Shown: positions 34,245 to 44,522 of the stretch, in pieces
How the letters are laid out: each line of letters starts with the position of its first letter
Position numbering within the stretch: position 1 is the first letter of the stretch
NCBI GenBank assembly: GCA_965202735.1
Contig: OZ241844.1
Coordinates: forward strand, 4,092,001-4,156,000
Direction of reading: 5' to 3'
Length of the DNA: 64,000 bases
DNA from: HK1 sp965202735
Lineage (GTDB): Bacteria > Pseudomonadota > Gammaproteobacteria > HK1
Notes under the pieces: generated by a model
Told to the model about the DNA's origin: nothing
Database searches by the model: none
Seen by the model: the letters and a program-made list of their open reading frames with translations, nothing else
Made by a program: the position numbers and the translations under genes

Positions 34245-35600
34245 TCACTCGCCGAGCGTGGACCGGAGCGCACGGCGCAATGCCTCGGACGGTCTTCCGT
34301 CGACCGGCAGCCCGGCCGCGGCCTGAAAGGCACGGATCGCGGCGCGGGTCCTCGGGCCGGGAACCCCGTCGGCGGGGCCGGGGTCGTAGCCGAGCCGGGC
34401 AAGGGCCCGCTGCACCGCGGCGACCCCGGCGCGGCTACTCTGGGCCTGCCGCCCGCCGTTGCTGTCGCTGTCAACCGGGGCGGTGAGAGACTTTCCTGCG
34501 GAAGTCGGCCGCCACTCCCGCGCGAGCCGTTGGGCTTCGGCAAGCTGCGCAGGAGTCAGGTGTAGCGCGATCGAGTCCCGGCGGCGGACGGCCACTTCAC
34601 GACGGGCAGATCCTAGGATTGCTGCGGCCGCCAAGTTTAGCCATTTGTGCGCCAACACGTAGTCTTGCGGCACGCCCTCGCCTTTGTGGTAACTGACGCC
34701 GAGACTGGACTGTGCGTCTGCGTTGCCCTGCTCGGCGGCCTTGCGGTACCACCGCACAGCCTCCGTGTAGTCCTGCGGCACGCCCGAACCGATGGCGTAC
34801 CTGAGGCCGAGATCGAACTGTGCCGAGGCGAGGCCCTGCTCGGCGGCCCTGCGGTACCACCGCACGGCCTCCGCATCGTCCTGCTCCACCCCCCGGCCGG
34901 TGGCGTAACTGAAGCCGAGATTGGACTGTGCCCGGGCGAGGCCCTGCTCGGCGGCCCTGCGGTACCACCGCACGGCCTCCGCATAGTCTTGCTCCACCCC
35001 CCATCCGTTGACGTACATGAGGCCGAGATGGAACTGTGCCGAGGCGTTACCCTGCTCGGCGGCCCTGCGGTACCACCGGATGGCCTCCATGTAGTTCTGC
35101 GGCACGCCTTGGCCAGTGGAGTACATGAAGCCGAGAACGACCTGTGCCGAGGCGACGCCCTGCTCGGCGGCCTTGCGGTACCACTGCACGGCCTCCGCAT
35201 AGTCCTGCGGCACGCCCTCGCCGCGGGCATACATGAAACCGAGATTGAGCTGTGCCAATGCGTCGCCCTGCTCGGCGGCCTTGCGGTACCACCGGATGGC
35301 CTCCGCGTCGTCCTGCGGCACGCCCTCGCCGTTGGCGTACATGACGCCGAGAAGAAACTGTGCCGATGCGTTGTCTTGCTCGGCGGCCTTGCGGTACCAG
35401 CGCACGGCCTCCGTGTCGTCCTGCGGCACACCCCGGCCGATGTCGTACATGGCGCCGAGAGCAGCCTGTGCCTTGGCGTCGCCCTGCTCGGCGAGCGCAC
35501 GAAGCCGGTCGACGTCTGCTGCGGTGGACGCCTGCTGTGCGGCCGCGAGCGAGAGATGCAGGAGCAGCGCAAGAGTCAGGAAGACGTGTCGAATCGTCAT
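34245..35600 (-). CDS. Secreted Sel1-repeat protein with peptidoglycan-binding domain
   Basis: Protein of 451 aa. The start at 35600 follows GAGGCGAAAC. A Sec signal peptide (MTIRHVFLTLALLLHLSLAA) ends near AAAQ. Eight tandem 36-residue Sel1-like repeats follow, each with a core such as AQFLLGVMYANGEGVPQDD and AVRWYRKAAEQG, then a linker and a C-terminal PG_binding_1 domain (VAAVQRALARLGYDPGPADG, then RTRAAIRAFQAAAGLPVDGR). The protein is probably periplasmic and cell-wall associated, serving as an adaptor. At DNA level the repeats keep a 108-bp period with high identity, so recombination between them is likely. Confidence 0.92.
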   Translation of the reverse strand: MTIRHVFLTLALLLHLSLAAAQQASTAADVDRLRALAEQGDAKAQAALGAMYDIGRGVPQDDTEAVRWYRKAAEQDNASAQFLLGVMYANGEGVPQDDAEAIRWYRKAAEQGDALAQLNLGFMYARGEGVPQDYAEAVQWYRKAAEQGVASAQVVLGFMYSTGQGVPQNYMEAIRWYRRAAEQGNASAQFHLGLMYVNGWGVEQDYAEAVRWYRRAAEQGLARAQSNLGFSYATGRGVEQDDAEAVRWYRRAAEQGLASAQFDLGLRYAIGSGVPQDYTEAVRWYRKAAEQGNADAQSSLGVSYHKGEGVPQDYVLAHKWLNLAAAAILGSARREVAVRRRDSIALHLTPAQLAEAQRLAREWRPTSAGKSLTAPVDSDSNGGRQAQSSRAGVAAVQRALARLGYDPGPADGVPGPRTRAAIRAFQAAAGLPVDGRPSEALRRALRSTLGE

Positions 35601-36014
35601 GTTTCGCCTCGTGTCTTGCCTCGTTGCAGGTGGTGCGGATTCCAGACCGGGATGATTCCCCATTTCACGACAAAGTGCTCGCCGATTCCATGCCAGGGCG
35701 CCACTGCGGAGCACGTGCCGGGGACGGAGCCGTCGGTTTGCAGGTCGGAGGGCATCACCGGTACGCCGGGTGTGAGAACGGAGCGCCCCCGGCGTCGAGG
35801 AAGGCGCCGAGAGGCGGCATGAGCGGGAGGGGAATCGACGGCGGCGAAGGCGGAGCCGGCGACGTGGCCGACACCGGCGGCGCACCGGGCGACGGAGAGG
35901 GAGAGGGGGCAGGGCGGCGGAGCCGCCGCGAAGCGAGAGAGCGGGAGAGAGGTGAGGCGGGCGGGAAGGCCGGGTCCCGCGGCGGGAATCCGGCCGGTAG
36001 GGGAGTGCGTCGCC
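35601..36014. other. Leader of the Sel1 gene and GC-rich repeat, no gene
   Basis: Contains the promoter-proximal leader of the Sel1 gene (35601-35748), the right-hand direct repeat (35749-35845) and a purine-rich tract of GAGCGGGAGAGAGG type to 36000. Open frames here give Arg/Glu/Gly-rich translations without domains. Confidence 0.55.
35749..35845. repeat. Direct repeat flanking the Sel1 gene, left-hand partner at 33618
   Basis: Contains GTGTGAGAACGGAGCGCC, GGCGTCGAGGAAGGCGCCGA and GGCATGAGCGGGAGGGGAAT in the same order and orientation as 33618-33715. Either a remnant of duplication or a short repeat family. Confidence 0.85.
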
Positions 36015-36446
36015 TCAGGCGGCGACGCGGTGGACGGGGATGCCGAGCTGGCGCGCCTTGTCGACGAGGTTCTCGGTGATGCCCGCGCCGGGGAAGGCGA
36101 CGAGCCCCTTCGGCAGGAGGTTGAGGAGCTGGTCGTTGCGCCGGGACGGAGCCGCGCGCCCGTGGGCGTCCCAGTCGGGCTTGCACACCACCTGGTGGAC
36201 CGCGTTCGACTCGACCCAGCGGGCGGCGATGCGCTCCGCGTCCGGCCCGCCGCCGTGGACAAGGACCATGTCGGGGTGTCGGGCCTTGACTCGGTCGATG
36301 GCGGCGGCGTTGCCGACCTTCTTGCCGCCCGCGACGGCGACGAGCGTCCCGTCCGGCAGGTGCGCCTCGCTCGCCCGGTGCGCGCGGGCGCGCAGGAAGT
36401 CGCGGGCATCAATGGCCGCCGAGGTGAGCTTCGCGGTCTGACTTGC
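36015..36446 (-). pseudogene. DUF2493 (SLOG-superfamily) protein, C-terminal remnant
   Basis: The last about 140 residues of a DUF2493 protein: AAIDARDFLRARAHRASEAH, GTLVAVAGGKKVGNAAAIDR, HPDMVLVHGGGPDAERIAAR, CKPDWDAHGRAAPSRRNDQL and VAFPGAGITENLVDKARQLG. These are the nucleotide/ligand-binding signatures of the SLOG fold. Full-length plasmid and phage-borne relatives have about 170 more N-terminal residues, and none are found upstream. No good start codon precedes AAIDARDF; an ATG at 36269 would give only 84 residues. DUF2493 proteins often travel on mobile DNA. Confidence 0.7.
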
Positions 36447-36639
36447 GGGAATCGCCGGAGACCCCCGATGCCGCGGTCCGGGCGAGGCCGCGCCGTTCCC
36501 TGCGTTCCGGCGCCGGTGCGACAATGCGCCGTCATCCGGGCGTGCGCATCCTTCCTCCGTTCTTGCCGCCCCGGGGAGCCAGGCGAGACGGCGCGCCACA
36601 AGGACGGGACGCGCGGCCGGAAACGCGGCGAGGGCGGGA

Positions 36640-36782
36640 CGCTGAAGGCACATGCGAGCCGTCACCCAGCGAGGTCTGGCACCTGCCACGGTTCGAGAAG
36701 ATGATGCTGAAGGCACATGCGAGCCGCCGCCCGCGGGGTTGCGTGTGCGCAGCCGGCGGCTCCGACACCGCGCCGAAGACAC

Positions 36783-36795
<13 letters not shown>
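36640..36795. repeat. Three degenerate direct repeats across the recG start
   Basis: GAAGGCACATGCGAGCC occurs at about 36644 and 36709, and GAAGACACATGCGAACC at about 36774, spacings of 63-65 bases. The third copy contains the ATG assigned as recG start. Each copy carries an ATG in the same context, so the region could offer alternative starts. The rest of 36447-36782 has no gene. Confidence 0.8.
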
Positions 36796-38924
<2,129 letters not shown>

Positions 38925-39279
38925 GGGCGATGCGGCGTTCGAGGGGCAAAGTGGTCCGGGCGGCGGGCGCCACCCGGCATCTGGAGAGCGGGCGCCGCCC
39001 ATGGTCAGGTCTGAGGGGCGGGGCGCACGTCCGATTTGCGAGAGCCTTCGTTTCCGACCCCGGGCGCGCCACGAATCGGACGCGCACCCGCGCCGCTCGC
39101 CCGGCGCCCGGAAAGTGTTTTCCAATCCTGAAATGAGCCTGAACGAGGAGCGAGAGTGAGCGGTTGGGGGAGCGAAGTCGGGTTGTGGGTGGGAGGAGGC
39201 ATGATGGGTGGGGGGATCGCGGGAGTCAACCAGAGTCCTGATGGTGTGAGGTGTGGTTTTCTCGATGAGTGGTAATGAG

Positions 39280-39414
39280 CCCTGTGGAGCTTGTGGACGA
39301 GAGGCGCGAGAGTGTGGGCAGGCGGTGGGCAACGCGTCAGCGTTGTCCACGGGCTGTCCACACGGCCCGAAGGGCTCGCGCCGGTCCGCAGGACTCGTCC
39401 ACAAATCCACAGGG
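39280..39414. repeat. Long imperfect palindrome with TGTGGA/TCCACA motifs
   Basis: Arms: CCCTGTGGAGCTTGTGGACG at 39280 pairs with CGTCCACAAATCCACAGGG near 39395-39414. Further in, GGCGCGAG pairs with CTCGCGCC, GTGTGGGCAG with CTGTCCACAC, and GTGGGCAACGC with GCGTTGTCCAC around a GTCA centre at 39336. Five TGTGGA/TCCACA-like boxes resemble DnaA boxes, but without an AT-rich unwinding region. A single strand would fold into a stem of more than 50 pairs with bulges. Confidence 0.8.
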
Positions 39415-39444
39415 CGCGGGGTGGGGTGCGATGCCCGGAGCTTG

Positions 39445-40262
39445 TTCAGCAACGCGGCGACGCGGGGGTTGATGTACTCCGAGCCGTTGTCGGCATGAAA
39501 GCCCCGAATCTCGAACGGATAGGCGCGGATGAGGGCTTCGAGCACCGGGACGAGGAAGCGCTCGGAGATGGCTGGCACGCAGCCGATGTGCTCGTACTGG
39601 GTGACCTCGTCGACGGTGTTGACGTAGTACACCCCCTTGGTCCCGTCGCGGTCTCCCTGGTGGACGGTGTCCACCCGCAGCCATCCGGGCTGTCCGTCGG
39701 GGCGGGGCTTGCGTCGCTCGCCGATGGCCACGACCCGGGCGCGGGTCCGGGTGAACACGCTGCGCCGGGTGCGGTAGGTGCGCGAGGCGCGCAAGTTGTA
39801 CAGATGCCCGTTCGACAGCCCCGCCAGACGCACGAAGCGCGCATCGCCGAAGAGCTCGTACTGGCGGCGCAGCACCGCCCGGGTGGCCGGCCCGCAGCGC
39901 TGGCCGAGGGCGGCGTCGACCTCGGCGAGCAGGCGGATATCGGCCGCGGTGTAGCGCCTCGTGAAGGGACGCGACGGCCCGGCGCCGCGCCGGTCGCGGA
40001 TGCGTCCGGTCGAGCGGTGCTGGGCAATCAGCCGGGTGAGCTGGGCCCGTGACAGCCCTGTCATCTTCCCGAGATACGCCTTCACCGCGCCCTTGTCGGC
40101 CTTGCCCAGCGCCGCGTAGTCGAACTGCGTCAGGGTGCGCCGGATGAACTCGTAGGCCGAGGCCCGCTCGGCGAGGGTGAAGTCGACCGGCTCGTTGCCT
40201 TCGGCGACGCGCCGCACCTGCTCCAGGGTCTGCACCCGTTGGGTCTGTAGGGTCACGATCAT
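39445..40262 (-). pseudogene. Integrase-core (DDE) transposase, C-terminal third missing
   Basis: Begins MIVTLQTQRVQTLEQVRRVA at 40262. A helix-turn-helix region (LSRAQLTRLIAQHRSTGRIR) precedes the integrase core: GWLRVDTVHQGDRDGTKG (first Asp), FEIRGFHADNGSEYINPRVA (second Asp). After LLNKL at about 39445 the expected segment with the catalytic Glu is absent and the frame reads Pro/Arg-rich nonsense for another 190 residues to 38862. The element cannot transpose by its own enzyme. Confidence 0.85.
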
Positions 40263-40355
40263 TCTCCGATGATCTCCGAATCGCTCCCGCTACAGGCTCA
40301 TGTGTCACTGGATATCGACCCTCCCTTCAGGCTCATTTCTCATTGGACAAGACTA

Positions 40356-41840
40356 GGGGAAGACGGGGCAGTGATCCTCTGCAACAATGCTGTGCGCGAA
40401 ATCCCAACACTGTGGAGGGCTGCCCCAATGGAAGTATCCCATACGCCGACCGACAAACCCACTCCCCAAGATGTCTGGAGCGTGCTCGAAGCACTCCCCC
40501 GGCGCGTGAGTGCGCTGCTGAAGAAGTACGAATCGTCCGACACGCATTCGTTCGAGAACTTCGAGCGCGAGCTCCACGCCCTGTTCGCCCGCACCGAGTG
40601 CGCGGTCACCGAACAGGCGCTCGCCCGACACGACGTGGACCTGCCGTTCGTGCTCATCGACGGCGAGGTCCATCGCCGGGCGTGTCGCAGTGCCCAGACC
40701 TACCTCACCACCGCCGGCCCGGTGTCGGTGACCCGCACGCTGTACCGGGCGCGGCGCGGGGCGCGGGCAGTGGCGGCGCTGGAGCGCCGGGTGGGCATCG
40801 TCGAGGGGTACTGGACGCCGCTCGCGGCGCGCCACGGTGCGCTGCTGGTCTCGCATCTGACCCCGCGAGACGCCGAGCAGGTGCTGGCCACCCTCGGGCC
40901 GATGCAGCCGTCGAAGAGCAGCCTCGACCGGCTGCCCAAGGCGCTGTCGGCGCGCTGGGAGGCGCAGCGCGAGACGTTCGAGACCACGGTGCGCGAGGCC
41001 AGCGTCGCGGTGCCGGAGGCGGCCCGTGCGGTGGTGGTCTCGCTCGACGGGGTGATGGCGCCGATGCGCGGCGGATACCGCGAGGCGGGCTGTGCCACGG
41101 TCTCGCTGGTCGATGCCCAGGGCGAGCGGCTGTACAGCGTGCGCATGGGCCGGATGCCGCAGCCGCGCAAGGCGAGCCTCAAGGCGATGGTTGCCGCCGA
41201 GGTCGCGGCGGTGCGCGCCCCGCGCCCGGACCTCACCGTGGTCAAGCTCGCCGACGGGGCGAAGGACAACTGGACGTTCCTCTCCGGTGCGCTGCCCGAG
41301 GGCGTCGAACTCATCGACTTCTACCACGCCGTCGAGCAGCTCAGCGACGCCTTCGACGCCGCCTACGGCACCGCCTCGCCCAAGGCGGCGACGCAGCTCA
41401 ACACCTATCGCCACCGGCTGCGTCATGAGCCCGCCGGGGTCGAGCGGGTCATCCGCGCGCTGGTGCATCTGCGCACGAGATATCCCGACGAGGAGCGCAT
41501 CGCACAGGTGCTCGGCTACTTCCGCGGCAATCGCCACCGCATGGGCTACGCCGAGGCCAAGGCGCGGGGCCTGCCCATCGGCTCCGGGGTCGTCGAGGCG
41601 GCCTGCAAGACCTTGGTCACCGAACGGCTCAAGCGCTCCGGGATGCGCTGGGGCCTGCCCGGCGGGCAAGCCATTCTCACCCTGCGCTCGCTCGTGCAGA
41701 GCCAACGATTCGACCATGCATGGCCTGTGCTCGCGGAAACGTATCGAGCCGACGTGGCTTGTCCTGACAATGTCGTACCCCTTCGACGGACATACCTTCA
41801 TTGATACTGATCAGTTCCGGGGGCACACCCGTGGGACCCT
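40356..41840 (+). mobile_element. ISKra4-family insertion sequence
   Basis: About 1.5 kb around an intact ISKra4-type transposase. The left end near GGGGAAGACGGGGCAGTGAT abuts the right end of the preceding IS within a few bases. The right end lies close to GATCAGTTCCGGGGGCACAC at about 41805-41840, where the truncated methylase begins. The inverted repeats are weak by eye, so the limits are approximate. Confidence 0.75.
40428..41804 (+). CDS. ISKra4-family transposase
   Basis: Transposase of 458 aa with start at 40428 after GTGGAGGGCTGCCCCA. Typical ISKra4 features: RRACRSAQTYLTTAGPVSVT, VVSLDGVMAPMRGGYREAG (first Asp), VVKLADGAKDNWTFLSGALP (second Asp, D-G-A-x-x-x-W), LIDFYHAVEQLSDA and IGSGVVEAACKTLVTERLKR (Glu) with SGMRWGLPGGQAIL. 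All catalytic blocks are present and the frame is open, so it may be active. Confidence 0.92.
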   Translation: MEVSHTPTDKPTPQDVWSVLEALPRRVSALLKKYESSDTHSFENFERELHALFARTECAVTEQALARHDVDLPFVLIDGEVHRRACRSAQTYLTTAGPVSVTRTLYRARRGARAVAALERRVGIVEGYWTPLAARHGALLVSHLTPRDAEQVLATLGPMQPSKSSLDRLPKALSARWEAQRETFETTVREASVAVPEAARAVVVSLDGVMAPMRGGYREAGCATVSLVDAQGERLYSVRMGRMPQPRKASLKAMVAAEVAAVRAPRPDLTVVKLADGAKDNWTFLSGALPEGVELIDFYHAVEQLSDAFDAAYGTASPKAATQLNTYRHRLRHEPAGVERVIRALVHLRTRYPDEERIAQVLGYFRGNRHRMGYAEAKARGLPIGSGVVEAACKTLVTERLKRSGMRWGLPGGQAILTLRSLVQSQRFDHAWPVLAETYRADVACPDNVVPLRRTYLH

Positions 41841-41844
41841 GCCA

Positions 41845-42614
41845 CCTGCCACCTGCCACGCGAGTTCGGCCTGGAGCAGGGCGTCGTCCCACCGTCGTGC
41901 GTCGTCGATCAGCGTCCACTCGGGGGCACCGTGATCGGGGCCATCGGGATCGAGGCCGAGCGCCGCGAGCTGGCGCGCGAGGACCTTGCCCCTGAAGCCT
42001 CTCGCCTTCAGGAAGGCTTCCATGAAAGCGCCGTCGGTGCGCACGAATTCGGGCAGCGGGAGGGTCTCGCCCACCAGCCGGCGCGGGTAGTCGAGCGTGC
42101 ACTTGAGGATGAACCAGGCGACCGGGTTGATGTCGATGGCGGTCGCCTCGCAGCCGAGCCGCATCGCCTCCAGCGGGATCGCGCCGCCGCCGGCGAACGG
42201 GTCCAGCACCCTGGGCGCGCGTCCGCCATGCGCGCTGAGGATTCTTTCACGGAACCAGTCGAGATCCGGGCCGTCCTGGCGCCCCCAGTGCAGGATGCCG
42301 CCGCCGGTCTCCCGCCCGCGCCGCTCGACCGTCCGCTCGCCCCGCCGTTCGGTCCTGACCGTCTCGACGATCTCGCCCGCAAGCCGGCGCCAGATGTCCC
42401 TGCGTTCGGCCGCATTGCCGGGGTCCGGCAGCAGCGTCGCGATCAGCGCCGCCCGGCACGCCGCCAGCGGCCGCCGCGCCGGCCAGATGTGCAGCGTCGA
42501 GATATGCCCGTGCCGCACGTTCTTCTCGTGCACCGAGTCGAGCGACACCCGCTCCAGCGGAAAGTCGACCTCGATCAGGCGGGGCGCGTCGGGGGTCATG
42601 GGGTTGTACCGCAT
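41845..42614 (-). pseudogene. DUF1156 DNA methylase, N-terminal 255 residues, cut by ISKra4
   Basis: Start at ATG 42614, overlapping the DUF2806 stop (TGATG). The N-terminus has LIEVDFPLERVSLDSVHEKN and HISTLHIWPARRPLAACRAA, characteristic of DUF1156/COG1743 adenine-specific methylases. The SAM-binding motif is VLDPFAGGGAIPLEAMRLGC with TAIDINPVAWFILKCTLDYP. Family members are about 900-1000 aa; the target-base motif and the remainder are lost beyond LLQAELAWQVAGG where the IS begins, and are not found on its other side. So the methylase is dead and a deletion accompanied the insertion. Confidence 0.85.
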
Positions 42615-43618
42615 CACTGTTCGGATTCGATCTCGAACGGATCGTAGGGGGCAGAATGCGTGTATGCTCCGTCGGAAAGTTTCTTGATAATTCGAGCGCA
42701 GGACACGTCAATATTATTTGTACGCAAGAATCGCGCAAGAGATTGCAAGTAATCCAGATGGAATTTGCTCTCCACGATGCGGCAGAGTTCCTTGCCGGGA
42801 TGGGTGAGACGGTAGACAGGAATAGTTATTGTCCGACTGTCTCTTGATTCATTTCTTGCTGACATGATCAATATTTTTTTGTGATAAACGAGGCCTATTT
42901 TCCATTTATTATGTTTATTAAATTCAATAATTTTTCCGAGTGAAAGATCTGCATCAATAAGTCCGATTTCTCTAAGGTAAAGTACATAATAGAACGGTAC
43001 TCCAAGATGATCTAAATTATTTCCTTTGTCAGAAAAAATAAAATCACCATCGACGATAAAATCGCATATGCGTTCGAACATCCCGGCGTCTTGCGTAGTC
43101 ATATTCTTTAGAATGTCCAGAGTTCGAAGCGATGTTCGACCCGGTTCTTCGACCTCTCCCGAGAGGATCCTGGCCCAGAGCTTCCGCATATCATCCGACG
43201 AGATGTCCTGAACGCTGTCGAAAAACCGTGCGGTCCAGTCGGGATCGGGCTCGTGGTCATCAACCTCCTTGCCATCCAGCTCGGCGGCAGCGTCCCGGAC
43301 CACCGAGACGATGTTCGCTTGCCGCTTCTGCTCCTGGAACTCGATCCTCTGCGTTATGCCGCCGTCCGAGCCGATTTCCAGCACAACATGGGTCGCCTCG
43401 TCCGACGGGAGAAGGGCGCGGCACGCCTCGGTCCGGGCTTCGGCAATGAGCTTCAGGCTGTCGGCTTCGCCCTTTGCCGCGGTGAGTTTCGCCGCCGCTA
43501 ACCTGCGCTCCTTCCAGGGCGCCAGCACCGGGCCTGCCACCGCGCCGATGCCGCTGGCAGTGTAATCCACGAGCTTCTCGAACGCCGGAACCTTGATGTT
43601 CAGGTTTACGTCCACCAT
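42614..43618 (-). CDS. DUF2806 domain-containing protein
   Basis: Protein of 334 aa starting at 43618, two bases after the HEPN gene. N-terminal DUF2806 features: VDVNLNIKVPAFEKLVDYTA, PWKERRLAAAKLTAAKGEAD and VQDISSDDMRKLWARILSGE. The second half is predicted mostly alpha/beta with no named domain. The codons for residues 170-330 are strikingly AT-rich (for example TAAAATCACCATCGACGATA on the plus strand) unlike every neighbour, pointing to foreign origin. DUF2806 proteins are found beside defence genes; function unknown. Here it is coupled to HEPN upstream and DUF1156 downstream. Confidence 0.82.
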   Translation of the reverse strand: MVDVNLNIKVPAFEKLVDYTASGIGAVAGPVLAPWKERRLAAAKLTAAKGEADSLKLIAEARTEACRALLPSDEATHVVLEIGSDGGITQRIEFQEQKRQANIVSVVRDAAAELDGKEVDDHEPDPDWTARFFDSVQDISSDDMRKLWARILSGEVEEPGRTSLRTLDILKNMTTQDAGMFERICDFIVDGDFIFSDKGNNLDHLGVPFYYVLYLREIGLIDADLSLGKIIEFNKHNKWKIGLVYHKKILIMSARNESRDSRTITIPVYRLTHPGKELCRIVESKFHLDYLQSLARFLRTNNIDVSCARIIKKLSDGAYTHSAPYDPFEIESEQ

Positions 43619-43620
43619 CG

Positions 43621-44019
43621 TCAGCCTGCCTCTGTTTCCGCCAACTGCTGCTGAACCGCCGCGAGCAGCGCCTCCACCTGTTCGACGGCCTGGGGTCGAT
43701 CGAGCGGGCAGGCGCCGGGATCGGCGCCCGCGTAACGCAGGCGAACGGCGTAGCGAGTGTAGTCCACCAACCCGTCGAAACGGGCGACATCCGCTCCGCC
43801 GACGCTCAGCATGTCCAACAGAGCCGCCAGATCGTGCGACAGCGGGTAGGTCTCGCCCTGCGATGCGAGCCAGGCCTTGAACAGCTTCTCCGCAGCCTGC
43901 TGGACATGGAAGCCGAAAATCTCGTCGGCGAAGACAGCCGCATTGCCCATGCCGCGAAGCGCCGAGAGGTCTCTCTCCGCCGCGCCAACCAGCTCCCGCG
44001 CCTGCTCAAGGTCGTTCAT
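43621..44019 (-). CDS. HEPN domain protein
   Basis: Protein of 132 aa starting at 44019, overlapping the nucleotidyltransferase stop by 14 bases. It has the HEPN helical pattern: LVGAAERDLSALRGM, FGFHVQQAAEKLFKAWLASQ, YPLSHDLAALLDML and LVDYTRYAVRLRYAG. The strict R-x4-6-H RNase motif is not obvious by eye. HEPN and MNT proteins form toxin-antitoxin pairs in which the nucleotidyltransferase modifies or restrains the HEPN ribonuclease. Here the pair lies inside a defence-like operon. Confidence 0.88.
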   Translation of the reverse strand: MNDLEQARELVGAAERDLSALRGMGNAAVFADEIFGFHVQQAAEKLFKAWLASQGETYPLSHDLAALLDMLSVGGADVARFDGLVDYTRYAVRLRYAGADPGACPLDRPQAVEQVEALLAAVQQQLAETEAG

Positions 44020-44341
44020 AGAGCACCCTGCCTTCGCGCAGCGCGCGCGCGAGCACATGATTGAGCGAGCCGCGCCAGCGCTCGGCCTCGTCCAGGCTGT
44101 AGACCAGGATATCTTTCGGGACGTGGAACTTCGCCAGCGCGCGCCAGAGGTGCGTCTCTTCGGCGCCACGGTCCCGGCCCGGCCCGAACGGCTCCGCCTC
44201 GACGACCAGCAGATCGATGTCCGAGTCCGCTCCGGCATCGCCTCGGGCGCGAGAGCCGAACAGGATCACCCGCTCGGGGTCGGCCGCCTCGACGATGGCC
44301 GCCGTCATCTGCCGCAGAAGCGCGTCGTCAACCCGGGTCAT
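44006..44341 (-). CDS. MNT-type nucleotidyltransferase
   Basis: Protein of 111 aa. The active-site motif is VILFGSRARGDAGADSDIDL, the G-S-x10-D-x-D pattern of minimal nucleotidyltransferases, followed by a helix with HVPKDILVYSLDEAERW. The start at 44341 has GAGGGGGAATGACC seven bases ahead; an ATG at 44347 is too close to that ribosome site. It precedes and overlaps the HEPN gene, the standard antitoxin-toxin order for MntA-HepT-like modules. Confidence 0.88.
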   Translation of the reverse strand: MTRVDDALLRQMTAAIVEAADPERVILFGSRARGDAGADSDIDLLVVEAEPFGPGRDRGAEETHLWRALAKFHVPKDILVYSLDEAERWRGSLNHVLARALREGRVLYERP

Positions 44342-44522
44342 GGTCATTCCCCCTCGTTCGGATGGCCCCTCCATGCTGAAAGGCGGCAGGATGACGCCAT
44401 CCGCCGTCGGCGTCGACCGAAACGCCAACCATCACGAGGCAGGGGTCCTGCGCGGCATTGCCGCTTTCGTCGACGTAGCAGACTGTCATGTTCCAGCCCC
44501 GTCCATACTCGCGAGGAGAATC

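Larger units (their letters stand above)
39118..40350 (-). mobile_element. Insertion sequence with integrase-core transposase, internally altered
   Basis: The left end TTTTCCAATCCTGAAATGAG then CCTGAA (39118-39143) matches the reverse complement of the right end (40325-40350, ending CTCATTTCTCATTGGACAAG). A further subterminal copy, CAGGCTCATGTGTCACTGG, lies at about 40293. The transposase starts inside the right end at 40262 but is truncated, and 39145-39444 holds non-coding sequence with a large palindrome. I do not assign the IS family; the ends and integrase core are seen directly. Confidence 0.75.

Noticed and set aside
33759..34565. A 268-residue plus-strand frame containing GGATPSPILDDLNDSG
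   Set aside because: Although one stretch looks protein-like, the frame runs into the antisense of the Sel1 gene and no domain or ribosome site was recognised.
39280..39414. Chromosomal or plasmid replication origin based on TCCACA boxes
   Set aside because: No dnaA, dnaN, rep or par gene and no AT-rich unwinding element; the boxes are arms of a palindrome inside an IS.
39280..39414. Integron attC site
   Set aside because: The GTTRRRY/RYYYAAC core sites expected at attC ends are not seen and there is no intI or cassette array.
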